From: Pusillimonas sp. UBA3987
Lineage (GTDB): Bacteria; Pseudomonadota; Gammaproteobacteria; Burkholderiales; Burkholderiaceae_B
NCBI GenBank assembly: GCA_002384935.1
Contig: DGCD01000008.1
Location: forward strand, 521 to 64,520
Reading direction: 5' to 3'
Length of the DNA: 64,000 nucleotides
Shown here: piece after piece, positions 19,101-27,514 of the stretch
How positions within the stretch are numbered: the first letter of the stretch is position 1
Layout of the letters: the number at the start of each line of letters is the position of its first letter
The notes under the pieces: generated by a model
What the model was told of the DNA's origin: nothing
Seen by the model: only the letters and a program-made list of their open reading frames with translations
Database searches by the model: none
Made by a program: the position numbers and the translations under genes

Positions 19101-19132
19101 GGTCATTATAATTTTGACCTGAAACAACTCAA
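19101..19132. promoter_or_regulatory. Divergent hrpA/argA promoter region with palindrome
   Basis: TATAAT is present on both strands: plus strand at 19107-19112 and minus strand at 19110-19105. For hrpA a -35-like TTGAGT lies at 19132-19127 with a 16-base spacer. The plus-strand -10 has no convincing -35. GGTCA (19101-19105) and TGACC (19115-19119) form a perfect inverted repeat with a 9-base spacer that brackets both -10 boxes, which is where a repressor could block both directions. No match to the E. coli ArgR box was seen. Confidence 0.5.
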
Positions 19133-19154
19133 ACTGCTTCCTATATTACTTCCT

Positions 19155-20507
19155 ATGGCCGAACCCGAAGATACATTCTCTGCCCAAGACGCCGCTCAAT
19201 TTGCCCCCGCACAGTTTGTGCGCTGGTTCCGCGAGGTGGCCCCTTATGTGCATAATTTCCGCGGTAAAACCTTTGTCGTGGCGTTCGGCGGTGAACTCGT
19301 CAACGATGGGGCACTCAATAACCTGATTCAAGACCTCTCCTTGCTCTCGGCGCTCGGTGTAAGGCTGGTATTGGTGCATGGTTCACGGCCGCAAGTGAAT
19401 GAGCAATTGAAACTCAAGGGCCTGGATATCCGGTTTGCCCGCAACAACCAGCCAACCAACGCCGCAGCCTTGGAATGCGCGAAAGAAGCCGCTGGCGAAA
19501 TTCGGCTGGATATTGAAGCGGCTTTCAGTCAGGGGCTGCCCAACACCCCGATGTCGAATGCACAGATCCGGGTGATCTCCGGCAACTTTGTGACCGCACG
19601 GCCAATCGGTGTAATCGAAGGTGTGGATTATTTGCATACCGGTGCGGTGCGAAAGCTGGATTCCGATGCCTTGCGTTCAGTACTGAATCAAAGTGCCATT
19701 GTTTTGTTGTCGCCACTGGGCTTCTCACCGACGGGTGAGGCGTTCAACCTGGCAATGGAGGATCTCGCCACCAGTGTGGCTATTGCGCTGCGGGCCGAAA
19801 AGCTTATTTTCCTGACTCAGAACCGCACGATCAAACATGATGACGGCACTGTCGATACAGAACTGGCTCGTGAAGATGCCGACGCACTGCTGGCTGAGGG
19901 CGCACTCGACGAGGACACAGCAACCTTCCTGAGCCACGCCTCGCGGGCGGTTAAAAGAGGCGTTGCCCGCGCGCACCTGCTGCCCTACACACTCGATGGC
20001 AGTGTGCTGCTGGAAATCTTTACGCACGATGGCGTGGGCACCATGGTTGTAGAAGACACCCTGGATGATCTGCGGTCAGCCACCATGGATGATGTGGGCG
20101 CGATTGTGCGCCTGATTGATCCGCTGGAAGCCGACGGCACACTCGTCCCCCGCGGCCGCGCCGTGATCGAGCGTGACGTGGAACAATTCACGGTGTTGGA
20201 ACACGATGGCGTTATTTACGGCTGCGTTGCCATGATTCCCTATCCGGAAGACCGTATGGCGGAAATGGCCTGTTTGATCGTCCACCCCGAATGGCAAGGC
20301 GAAGGCGAAGGCGAAATGCTGCTGCGACACGCGGAATCCAAGGCACGAGCGACCGGAGCGCGCAGACTATTCGTACTGACCACGCGCACCTCTCATTGGT
20401 TTATCAAGCGCGGCTTTGTTCAAGGTGGCGTTGCCGACCTGCCCAAAGAACGCCAGGCGCATTACAACCGTTCGCGAAACAGCCTCGTTTTTATCAAAAA
20501 GCTATAG
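19155..20507 (+). CDS. argA: Amino-acid N-acetyltransferase (N-acetylglutamate synthase)
   Basis: First enzyme of arginine biosynthesis: acetyl-CoA plus glutamate gives N-acetylglutamate. The two-domain layout is classical. An amino-acid-kinase-like domain (about residues 25-275) has FVVAFGGELV and LVLVHGSRPQVNEQL and serves for arginine feedback. A GNAT acetyltransferase domain (about 300-450) has CLIVHPEWQGEGEGEMLL as the acetyl-CoA loop. The length of 450 is normal for ArgA. It is divergent from hrpA across 78 bases and 68 bases before yggX, with which it may be co-transcribed. Confidence 0.95.
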   Translation: MAEPEDTFSAQDAAQFAPAQFVRWFREVAPYVHNFRGKTFVVAFGGELVNDGALNNLIQDLSLLSALGVRLVLVHGSRPQVNEQLKLKGLDIRFARNNQPTNAAALECAKEAAGEIRLDIEAAFSQGLPNTPMSNAQIRVISGNFVTARPIGVIEGVDYLHTGAVRKLDSDALRSVLNQSAIVLLSPLGFSPTGEAFNLAMEDLATSVAIALRAEKLIFLTQNRTIKHDDGTVDTELAREDADALLAEGALDEDTATFLSHASRAVKRGVARAHLLPYTLDGSVLLEIFTHDGVGTMVVEDTLDDLRSATMDDVGAIVRLIDPLEADGTLVPRGRAVIERDVEQFTVLEHDGVIYGCVAMIPYPEDRMAEMACLIVHPEWQGEGEGEMLLRHAESKARATGARRLFVLTTRTSHWFIKRGFVQGGVADLPKERQAHYNRSRNSLVFIKKL

Positions 20508-20575
20508 AATGCGTACCGCATTCCGACTGGGTACAATATCGGCTGTTGCTAAATTAATCTGTAAGAGGCGCACCT

Positions 20576-20848
20576 ATGACACGAATGGTTCAATGTGTAA
20601 AACTCAAGCGCGAGGCCGAAGGGCTGCCCGCACCGCCCTATCCTGGGGAACTCGGTGTACGTATCTGGCAAAATATTTCTAAAGAAGCCTGGGAACAATG
20701 GGTTCAAACTCAAACCAGACTGGTTAACGAGAATCGGCTTAATCTGGCAGACATCCGTGCACGTAAATATTTGGCACAGCAAATGGAAAAGTTTCTTTTT
20801 GAAGATGTCGATGTCGAAGCCCAGGGCTTTGTCCCGCCTTCGCAGTAA
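20576..20848 (+). CDS. yggX: Fe(II)-trafficking / oxidative damage protection protein YggX
   Basis: Small cytoplasmic protein of 90 residues. The family protects iron-sulphur proteins from oxidation and is proposed to handle ferrous iron. Family landmarks are VQCVKLKREAEGL at the start with the conserved Cys near residue 7, PPYPGELGVRIW, and LVNENRLNLADIRARKYLAQQMEKF. An AGAGG ribosome-binding site lies 7 bases before the ATG. It follows argA and ends before a bidirectional terminator. Confidence 0.93.
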   Translation: MTRMVQCVKLKREAEGLPAPPYPGELGVRIWQNISKEAWEQWVQTQTRLVNENRLNLADIRARKYLAQQMEKFLFEDVDVEAQGFVPPSQ

Positions 20849-20861
20849 CTCATAAAACAAA

Positions 20862-20889
20862 AAAGTCACGCTTGCTTTGGCGTGACTTT
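20862..20889. terminator. Bidirectional intrinsic terminator between yggX and phoU
   Basis: AAAGTCACGC (20862-20871) and GCGTGACTTT (20880-20889) pair perfectly over 10 bp with an 8-base loop. T-rich sequence follows on both strands, so it can end both yggX and phoU. Confidence 0.9.
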
Positions 20890-20937
20890 CTTGTTTTCAG
20901 ACAACCCGCCTGAAGGCGTGGATGAAAACCCAAAAAA

Positions 20938-21651
20938 CTACTTCTCCAGCGGCTCTCCACGGGCCACCCGCTCTGTTGCCTTTACGCCAATATGGCGCAC
21001 ATCATCACCATGAACCATATATATGACCCGCTCTGCCATGTTTTTGGCATGATCGCCGATACGCTCGAGTGAACGGGCAATGAAAATAAGGTCGATAGAA
21101 CGGGAAATAGTGCGGGGATCTTCCATCATATAGGTAATCAGATGGCGCAACGACGCTTTCCACTCCTTGTCGACCTCTTTGTCGTTGCGAACCACTGTCG
21201 CGGCATGAATCGGATCTTCACGCGCAAATGCATCAAGCACGTTGCGAATCATGCTGGTCACCTGAGTTGAAATGTGACGTAACTCGACTGCCGGAATATA
21301 CTGGCCGCCCGCCTCATGGATTCTGCGAGCCATTTTTGCGATTTTATCGGCCTCATCGCCGCAACGCTCCATGTCGGTCAGCATTTTTGAAACCGACAAC
21401 AGCAGGCGCAAATCGACGGCGGTAGGCTGATTGCGTGCAATTAACAAGCCAATTCGTTCATCAATTTCCACCTCGAGACGGTTAACTTCTTTTTCTCGAT
21501 CATGAACCGTATCGGCCTGGTTGACCTCTTTATTAACCAGCACATTCATGGCCTCGCCAATCATGGCCTCAACCAGGCCCCCCATTTGCAAGAACGAAGA
21601 ACGGACGTTCTCGAGCTCGGCAGAAAACTGTTTATTGGTGTGCTCGGTCAT
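20938..21651 (-). CDS. phoU: Phosphate-specific transport system accessory protein PhoU
   Basis: Negative regulator that links the PstSCAB transporter to PhoR/PhoB and limits phosphate uptake. The protein is all-helical with two PhoU repeats. Repeat landmarks are MGGLVEAMIGEAMNVLV near residue 23, DMERCGDEADKIAKMARRIHE near 93 and RSLERIGDHAKNMAERVIYM near 193, which carry the E/D-rich metal-binding motifs. At 237 residues it is of normal length. There are no pst genes beside it: its upstream neighbour is rpiA, 71 bases away. It may therefore have its own promoter. It ends at the shared bidirectional terminator. Confidence 0.95.
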   Translation of the reverse strand: MTEHTNKQFSAELENVRSSFLQMGGLVEAMIGEAMNVLVNKEVNQADTVHDREKEVNRLEVEIDERIGLLIARNQPTAVDLRLLLSVSKMLTDMERCGDEADKIAKMARRIHEAGGQYIPAVELRHISTQVTSMIRNVLDAFAREDPIHAATVVRNDKEVDKEWKASLRHLITYMMEDPRTISRSIDLIFIARSLERIGDHAKNMAERVIYMVHGDDVRHIGVKATERVARGEPLEK

Positions 21652-21722
21652 AATTGAACCTCTGGTTTCAATAATACGGATAAAAAATTGTACTGCTACC
21701 TTACCCGATAATTATGACGTGA

Positions 21723-22406
21723 TTATGACGAGGCCGGTTTACGCTGTTCCACACCGGTTTGGGTTGAAATAAGCGCAATCGAAGCCCCCGCAATCGCGAA
21801 CAAGCCGCACGTTACCACACCGGGAATATTGTTGATCTGCGCTTCGAGGGCTTTCGGATCGGTAATACGCAAACCCGCGACATCGAGAATCTCGCAGCCG
21901 TTGTCACTGATAAAGCCCTCACGCAAGCGGGGCTGCCCGCCCAGCGCAACCATTTGCCGAGCCACCGCCTCGCGGGCCATGGGAATTACCTCTACCGGCA
22001 ACGGGAAAGTACCCAGATACTCAACACACTTGGACTCATCGGCAATACATACAAACTGATCGGCAACCGAGGCAACGATTTTTTCACGGGTTAAGGCACC
22101 TCCCCCGCCTTTAATCATATGCAGGCCGGCATCAATTTCATCGGCGCCGTCCACATACACCGGGATACGAGTAATCGCATTGAGATCAAACACCTTGATC
22201 CCGTGACTTTGTAAACGCTTCGTACTGCGCTCGGAGCTGGACACCGCGCCTTTGAAGCGGTTTTTGTGCTGGGCCAGGCAATCGATGAACAGATCGGCGG
22301 TGGAGCCCGAACCAATGCCGATAACGGCATCGGATTTCAAATACGGAAAAACATAATCTGCTGCCGCAGCCGCAACGTTTTCTTTTAACTGTTGTTGTGT
22401 AAGCAC
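21723..22406 (-). CDS. rpiA: Ribose-5-phosphate isomerase A
   Basis: Interconverts ribose-5-phosphate and ribulose-5-phosphate in the non-oxidative pentose phosphate pathway. Motifs are GIGSGSTADLFID near residue 30, DGADEID near 83 and KGGGGALTREKI near 96 with the catalytic Asp/Lys, and the metal-independent RpiA length of 227. The start codon is GTG at 22406, supported by an AAGGGG sequence 6 bases upstream. It begins 3 bases after the Spx-like gene stop and is probably co-transcribed with it and the putrescine transporter genes. Confidence 0.95.
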   Translation of the reverse strand: MLTQQQLKENVAAAAADYVFPYLKSDAVIGIGSGSTADLFIDCLAQHKNRFKGAVSSSERSTKRLQSHGIKVFDLNAITRIPVYVDGADEIDAGLHMIKGGGGALTREKIVASVADQFVCIADESKCVEYLGTFPLPVEVIPMAREAVARQMVALGGQPRLREGFISDNGCEILDVAGLRITDPKALEAQINNIPGVVTCGLFAIAGASIALISTQTGVEQRKPASS

Positions 22407-22409
22407 AGC

Positions 22410-22766
22410 CTACCCCTTAAGCCCGGCATATTTTTTATCGGAAAAACCCAGCACGACATCAGATGCAAGACCCACGGCCACCGGCCGCTTCACCAGCGTT
22501 GGATAGGCATTCACCAATGCCAGGTAATCGTCCTCGGAAGTTGGCTGCTTCTGGCTTTCCGGCAAATTACGCCAGGTCATGGACGCTCGATTGATCAGCT
22601 TGTCCCAACCCACCTGCTCAGCCCAGTCTTTCAAGGTTTCATCATTAACGGGGTTATCACGATAATCGACAAAACGATATTGAATGCCTTGAGCGTCGAG
22701 CCATTTCATGGCTTTGACACAGGTGCTGCACTTTTTCAGTCCGTACAAGACAACGGATTTACTCAT
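22410..22766 (-). CDS. Spx/ArsC-family reductase-like protein (YffB type)
   Basis: Thioredoxin-fold protein of the ArsC/Spx/YffB family, 118 residues. The active-site motif is CSTC at residues 14-17 (LYGLKKCSTCVKAMKWL). The RPV segment near residue 94 is the conserved substrate-loop signature of this family. E. coli YffB is a glutathione-dependent thiol reductase-like protein of unclear substrate. Arsenate reduction is possible but not favoured, because there are no ars genes nearby. The start is in an ATGA overlap with potI. Confidence 0.82.
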   Translation of the reverse strand: MSKSVVLYGLKKCSTCVKAMKWLDAQGIQYRFVDYRDNPVNDETLKDWAEQVGWDKLINRASMTWRNLPESQKQPTSEDDYLALVNAYPTLVKRPVAVGLASDVVLGFSDKKYAGLKG

Positions 22767-23566
22767 TTAGACTCTCCTCGCCATTGCAGACGGTTAGCCA
22801 CAATAACGAACAAACCAACTACAAGGATAAACAATGTTGCCAACGCATTTATTTCCGGCTTCAGCCCCAGGCGAACGCGTGAAAATACTTCCAGCGGCAA
22901 AGTGGTAGAACCCGGACCGGAAAGAAACGAGGCAATAACGACATCATCGAACGACAAAGTGAAGGCCAGAAGCCACGCCGCCAAAAGCGCAGGCGCAATC
23001 AAAGGCACGGTAATCAGGAAAAACACCTTCAACGGTGTCGCCCCCAGATCCAACGCTGCCTCTTCCAGTGAGCGATCGAGGTCACGAATCCGCGATTGCA
23101 CCACGACCGCCACATAAGCCACGCATAAAGTCACATGGCCAACCCAGATCGTAAACAGCCCATTGCCTTGGGGCCAGCCAACCAGTTGACTCATTTCAAC
23201 AAACAGCAACAACAACGAGATACCCAGCACCACCTCTGGGATAACGAGCGGCGCACTTAACATGCCGATATACAGCGTAAAGCCTCGAAAGCGTCCCATC
23301 CGGGCCAGGACATAACCCGCCCAGGTACCAATAATGACCGCAGCAGTTGCGGTCAGCGCGGCAATTTGCAACGACAACAAGGCAGCACTCAGTAAAGCGC
23401 GATCATTGAACAGTTCGACATACCATCGCAGCGAAAAGCCAGACCAGGCCGTCATCAACGAAGAGTCGTTGAACGAAAAAACCATCAGACACGCAATAGG
23501 CACATATAGAAAACCGTATCCTACAAACAGCGCCAACGCCCGAAACCAGCGATTGGGTCGGATCAT
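22763..23566 (-). CDS. potI: Putrescine ABC transporter permease PotI
   Basis: Second permease of a spermidine/putrescine-type importer. About six membrane helices are visible from FRALALFVGYGFLYVPIACLM onward. The EAA loop is seen as LEEAALDLGATPLKVFFLITVPLI, which contacts the ATPase. The frame continues to 23674, but the added residues are Gly/Pro-rich and overlap potH. ATG at 23566 lies in the potH stop (ATGA) and gives 267 residues, the family length. Confidence 0.9.
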   Translation of the reverse strand: MIRPNRWFRALALFVGYGFLYVPIACLMVFSFNDSSLMTAWSGFSLRWYVELFNDRALLSAALLSLQIAALTATAAVIIGTWAGYVLARMGRFRGFTLYIGMLSAPLVIPEVVLGISLLLLFVEMSQLVGWPQGNGLFTIWVGHVTLCVAYVAVVVQSRIRDLDRSLEEAALDLGATPLKVFFLITVPLIAPALLAAWLLAFTLSFDDVVIASFLSGPGSTTLPLEVFSRVRLGLKPEINALATLFILVVGLFVIVANRLQWRGESK

Positions 23567-24477
23567 TTGCGTTCCCCCCCGCCCATCTGGCTTACTTGGT
23601 TCTTCTGGAAGATCACCAGCGGCACCAACAAAATGGCCACCATCACCACCGTAACTGCCGCCGCCATTGGCCAATCAGTATTGTTGAAAAACTCTGTCCA
23701 CATGACACGACCCATCATCAGTGTATCGGCGCCGCCCAGCAGTTCCGGAATCACGTATTCACCCACCGTCGGGATGAACACCAACATGCCGCCGGCAATC
23801 ACACCTGGAAGGGACAACGGAAGCGTGACGCGTAGAAATGCCTTCCAGGGCTTGGCGCCCAGGTCGTAGGCGGCTTCCAACAAGCGCACGTCCAGCTTTA
23901 CCAGATTGGCGTACAGCGGCAAGATGAAAAACGGCAGATACGCATAAACCAGCCCGATGTATACCGCCAGATCGGTTCTGTAGATTTCCAGGGGGGTGTT
24001 GATCACGCCCAGCCAAATCAGGAAATTATTGAGCAGGCCATCGTTTCGCAGAATGCCCACCCAGGCATACACCCGTAAAAGAAGCGATGTCCAGAACGGC
24101 AAAATAACCAGCAACAGCAGCAGGTTGCGCAGTGCCGGCCGCGAGCGTGCAATGTAATAGGCCATGGGATAACCGATAATCGCGCACCACAGCGTTGTAA
24201 CGGCGGCCACCTTGATGGAGTTCAGATAAGTGGCGATGTACAGGTTATCGGTAAACAACAACGCATAGGTATTCAGATGCAGGCTCAATGTAATTGCCTG
24301 ATCCTCAAGCTGTGCGAACGACGTGTACGGGGGAATGCCAAACCGCAAATCAGCAAAACTGATTTTCAGAACAAGCAAGAACGGCAGCAGCAAAAACAAG
24401 CCCATCCAGATGAACGGCGGCAATATCGCCATGCGCCTGGATAAGATCCGGGTTGACCAGTCTGTAAGCCTGCTCAT
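23563..24477 (-). CDS. potH: Putrescine ABC transporter permease PotH
   Basis: First permease of the importer, 304 residues with about six helices. An N-terminal helix (PFIWMGLFLLLPFLLVLKISF) is followed by a periplasmic segment. The EAA-type loop is LEAAYDLGAKPWKAFLRVTLPLS near residue 200. The sequence PTVGEYVIPELLGG after it is typical of PotH/PotB. The start overlaps the potG stop in ATGA (24474-24477) and the end overlaps potI, so both permeases should be made in step. Confidence 0.92.
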   Translation of the reverse strand: MSRLTDWSTRILSRRMAILPPFIWMGLFLLLPFLLVLKISFADLRFGIPPYTSFAQLEDQAITLSLHLNTYALLFTDNLYIATYLNSIKVAAVTTLWCAIIGYPMAYYIARSRPALRNLLLLLVILPFWTSLLLRVYAWVGILRNDGLLNNFLIWLGVINTPLEIYRTDLAVYIGLVYAYLPFFILPLYANLVKLDVRLLEAAYDLGAKPWKAFLRVTLPLSLPGVIAGGMLVFIPTVGEYVIPELLGGADTLMMGRVMWTEFFNNTDWPMAAAVTVVMVAILLVPLVIFQKNQVSQMGGGERK

Positions 24478-25604
24478 GAGGGCAACACCGTCGCACTGTC
24501 ATCCGACCAACGCACATATACCTCGTCGTCGATGGCCGGCGCCTCTGACTGAACCATCATGACGCCGGGCACGTTCGCTTCCACCATGAACCCGGAATCA
24601 AGACGGATCTGGTAGCGCGCATAACTGCCCATCCAGGCCACATGATTCACATGGCCATGCGCCCAGTTGCCTTCCGTTTCCGGTTGCGCGACATCAACCC
24701 GGATATTCTCCGGCCGAATTGAAATATGAACATCCATACCCAGCGGTTCACTGACCCCGTGCGAAACGATCAGCGGCCGGCTCAGTTGCTCGCTTTCAAT
24801 GATCACGTGATCAGGCTCATCCACCACAATGGTGCCATTGAACATATTGGTTGAGCCAATAAAGCCGGCGACAAAACGCGAGTTCGGAAACTCATATACC
24901 TCCTGCGGGGTACCACATTGAACAATTTGGCCTTCGGTCATCACTGCCAGGCGAGACGCCATGGTCATGGCCTCTTCCTGATCGTGTGTCACCATAATGC
25001 AGGTTACCCCCACCTGCTCCAGAATTTTCACCAGTTCCACTTGCGTTTTTTGCCGGATTTGCTTGTCGAGCGCAGACATCGGCTCGTCGAGCAACAACAG
25101 TTTCGGACGCTTTACCAGGCTGCGAGCAAGCGCCACGCGCTGCTGCTGGCCACCTGACAACTGATTGGGCTTGCGACGCGAATAGCCTGCCATCTGAACC
25201 AAATCAAGCGCCTCGAACACACGCTCATGAATTTCATGACGCGCTACCCCTTCCTGTTTCAAACCAAACGCAACGTTCGCCTCAATCGTCATGTGAGGAA
25301 ACAAGGCATAGGACTGAAACATCATGTTGACCGGGCGCCGATAAGGCGGTAGCAGCGTAATGTCTTCATTATCCAGAAAGATCCGGCCCGACGTGGGCTC
25401 CTCGAAGCCCGCAAGCATGCGCAGCAAGGTTGACTTTCCACATCCGGAGCTGCCCAGCAACGCAAATATCTCGTGACGCCGCACTGATAAATTGACAGAT
25501 TGAACAGCCACGGTATCGCCAAATATCTTGACCATATCCTCCACGCGGACGAACTCTTCAGCATCGCCAGCCCACACTGCATTGGTATTTCGATTATCTG
25601 TCAT
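24474..25604 (-). CDS. potG: Putrescine ABC transporter ATP-binding protein PotG
   Basis: ATPase subunit of the importer, 376 residues from ATG 25604. Walker A LLGSSGCGKST lies near residue 50, the Q-loop is MMFQSYALFPHM, the signature LSGGQQQRVALARSL lies near 145, and Walker B LLLLDEPMSALD near 168. A C-terminal TOBE-like domain (about 280-376) includes ISIRPENIRVD. The frame opens at 25634, but the extra ten codons run into potF. The chosen start is 2 bases after the potF stop. Confidence 0.92.
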   Translation of the reverse strand: MTDNRNTNAVWAGDAEEFVRVEDMVKIFGDTVAVQSVNLSVRRHEIFALLGSSGCGKSTLLRMLAGFEEPTSGRIFLDNEDITLLPPYRRPVNMMFQSYALFPHMTIEANVAFGLKQEGVARHEIHERVFEALDLVQMAGYSRRKPNQLSGGQQQRVALARSLVKRPKLLLLDEPMSALDKQIRQKTQVELVKILEQVGVTCIMVTHDQEEAMTMASRLAVMTEGQIVQCGTPQEVYEFPNSRFVAGFIGSTNMFNGTIVVDEPDHVIIESEQLSRPLIVSHGVSEPLGMDVHISIRPENIRVDVAQPETEGNWAHGHVNHVAWMGSYARYQIRLDSGFMVEANVPGVMMVQSEAPAIDDEVYVRWSDDSATVLPS

Positions 25605-25606
25605 GA

Positions 25607-26707
25607 TCAACGACCGGATTTCAGTTCGGCCCACATTCGGGTTTGAATACGTTTGGATTTTAAAGGCAACGGCTCAATAACATACAAGGTGCGCGAGACC
25701 TCGGGCGGCGGATAAATCATGGGATTATTGGCCACCTCCGGAACAACGAAGTCACGCGCGGTTTTATTTGCGTTGGGATAAAACAACTGGTTGGTAATGG
25801 CCGCATGCACTTCGGGCGTTTCAATATAATTGATAAACGCCATTGCCTCGTCGAAATTGCGCGCATCTTTAGGTACCGCCATCGTGTCGAACCACGCTGG
25901 TGCCCCCCCTTTGGGAATGAAATAATCAATTTCATACGGACGGTTGGCTTCCTTGGCGCGCTGGCTGGCGATCATGATATCGCCGGAATAACCAAAAACC
26001 AGACACAGGTCGCCAGTAGCCAACTCATCGATATAACCGGATGAGCTGAACTGGCGAATATAAGGTCGAATTTGCTTGAGCAGATCGAGTGCGGCCCGGA
26101 AATCCTCTGTATCGCCGCTGTTCGGATCCAGGCCCAGGTAATGCAATGCAGCCGGAAACACCTGGGCCGATTCATCCAGGATGGAAATCCCGCACGACTG
26201 CAGCTTGCGGGCGTTTTCAGGCTTGAACAACAAATCCCAGCTATCGAGGTCAACATCAGGCCCGAGCAACTCCCGCACACGCGTTACATTGACGCCCAAA
26301 CCGTTGGTGCCGTACCCCCACGGAACCAGGTACTGGTTACCAGGATCAATTTCCGCCAACAAGGCCATGATGTCGGGATCCAGGTGCCGCCAATTTGGAA
26401 TTTGCGATTTGTCCAGCTTGCGAAACAACTTCGCCCGCAATTGACGGGCTGCGTAGTGGGTGGAAGGCACGACAATGTCATAACCCGACTTGCCTGTTAA
26501 CAGCTTGGCTTGAAGCGTATCATTACTGTCGTATACGTCGTATCGCACGCGGATATCGGTTTCCCGCTCGAAACCCGGCAAGGTATCGGGCGCAGTGTAT
26601 TCAGCCCAGTTATAAACATTGACGACACGCTGCTGGGCGTGCGCGGGTTGCACGCCCGACACACACACACAGAACACCGATAACCACAACAGCCCTTTCA
26701 ATCGCAT
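25607..26707 (-). CDS. potF: Putrescine-binding periplasmic protein PotF
   Basis: Extracytoplasmic solute receptor of the polyamine importer, 366 residues. A Sec signal peptide is visible: MRLKGLLWLSVFCVCVSG with probable cleavage after AHA near residue 24. The mature start VVNVYNWAEYTAPDTLPGFE is characteristic of PotD/PotF. Further landmarks are YDIVVPSTHYAARQL near 84 and the C-terminal YPPPEVSRTLYVIEPLP. It is the first gene of potFGHI. The 78 bases upstream (26708-26785) must hold any separate promoter; no clear one was recognised. Putrescine rather than spermidine is inferred from the FGHI arrangement. Confidence 0.92.
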   Translation of the reverse strand: MRLKGLLWLSVFCVCVSGVQPAHAQQRVVNVYNWAEYTAPDTLPGFERETDIRVRYDVYDSNDTLQAKLLTGKSGYDIVVPSTHYAARQLRAKLFRKLDKSQIPNWRHLDPDIMALLAEIDPGNQYLVPWGYGTNGLGVNVTRVRELLGPDVDLDSWDLLFKPENARKLQSCGISILDESAQVFPAALHYLGLDPNSGDTEDFRAALDLLKQIRPYIRQFSSSGYIDELATGDLCLVFGYSGDIMIASQRAKEANRPYEIDYFIPKGGAPAWFDTMAVPKDARNFDEAMAFINYIETPEVHAAITNQLFYPNANKTARDFVVPEVANNPMIYPPPEVSRTLYVIEPLPLKSKRIQTRMWAELKSGR

Positions 26708-26785
26708 TGGTATTCACCCCGGCGAAATTTGAAATTGAAACGCGTGATCATAGCTTTTTTTCAGCGACGGTTCAGGGCACCCACG

Positions 26786-27514
26786 CTATGCGTAATACGC
26801 ACTGTTCAATGCCTGCCAAAAAGCATCGCCCTGTTGCCCGGCCACTTTCACCAGAGAGCGACGCAAACGACGCAGGTTCCGTTGGCGCAGCGCCGCCGAC
26901 ATGAAACGAAACCGTCCGCGATCAAAATCAATAAGCCAGACAGTTCCGCTGGTATCCAACAGAATGTTAAAGGCATTCAAATCTGCATGCCAAATGTTTG
27001 CGTCATGAAACTGTTTCAAAACTGATGCAACCCGGATGGCATTTTCAGGCAAAAGCTGAGAGGCCAGAGGCGTGGCATTTTCAATTCTTGCCACTACCAG
27101 CGCAGCCCGGTAGCTCATGCCCCGACGCCAGTACCCCGCCGCCAATGGCGCAGGAACAGGTAAGCCAAGCATCATCATTTCATGCAGCATTACAAACTCG
27201 GCCATCGACCGGGTGGCCTGCGCACCTTGCCAGCAATAGCGATTTGCACTGATTTTGGCAACCAGGCCACCACGCCGGTAGTGGCGCAAGACGGCCGAAC
27301 CAAATATGCCCTGGACGAACCAGGCCGACTGACGCCCCCCTTTTTGCACGGCCCGAGCCTGCAGGCTCGGGTTATTCGGGTCAAAAAGCAAGCCATTGAA
27401 AACATCAGGATCAGGCTCGCCCCTTTTTTCCGCCTCAGGCAATAACATGTCTGAAAAACGCAATCTGCCTTTCTCTACGTTGATATCAAACCATGCCTTT
27501 GAAAGAAGCTTCAT
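26786..27514 (-). CDS. kdkA: 3-deoxy-D-manno-octulosonic acid kinase (WaaP-like LPS kinase)
   Basis: Lipopolysaccharide kinase of the WaaP/KdkA superfamily, expected to phosphorylate Kdo of lipid A-Kdo with ATP on the inner membrane. The kinase-type catalytic motif is IWHADLNAFNILLD near residue 165 and the metal-binding motif is LIDFDRGR near 185. VAKISANRYCWQG holds a plausible ATP-site Lys. The 242-residue length fits KdkA. The frame starts at 27631, but ATG at 27514 sits in an ATGA overlap with the FtsX-like gene and matches the family. A single Kdo-phosphate inner core is common in Bordetella-type LPS and fits the LPS theme of the region. Confidence 0.85.
   Translation of the reverse strand: MKLLSKAWFDINVEKGRLRFSDMLLPEAEKRGEPDPDVFNGLLFDPNNPSLQARAVQKGGRQSAWFVQGIFGSAVLRHYRRGGLVAKISANRYCWQGAQATRSMAEFVMLHEMMMLGLPVPAPLAAGYWRRGMSYRAALVVARIENATPLASQLLPENAIRVASVLKQFHDANIWHADLNAFNILLDTSGTVWLIDFDRGRFRFMSAALRQRNLRRLRRSLVKVAGQQGDAFWQALNSAYYA

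Noticed and set aside
22410..22766. Arsenate reductase ArsC
   Set aside because: The CSTC motif fits the wider ArsC/Spx/YffB family and no arsenic resistance genes are nearby.
23567..23674. N-terminal extension of potI
   Set aside because: Gly/Pro-rich residues encoded inside potH. ATG 23566 in the ATGA overlap gives the family start.
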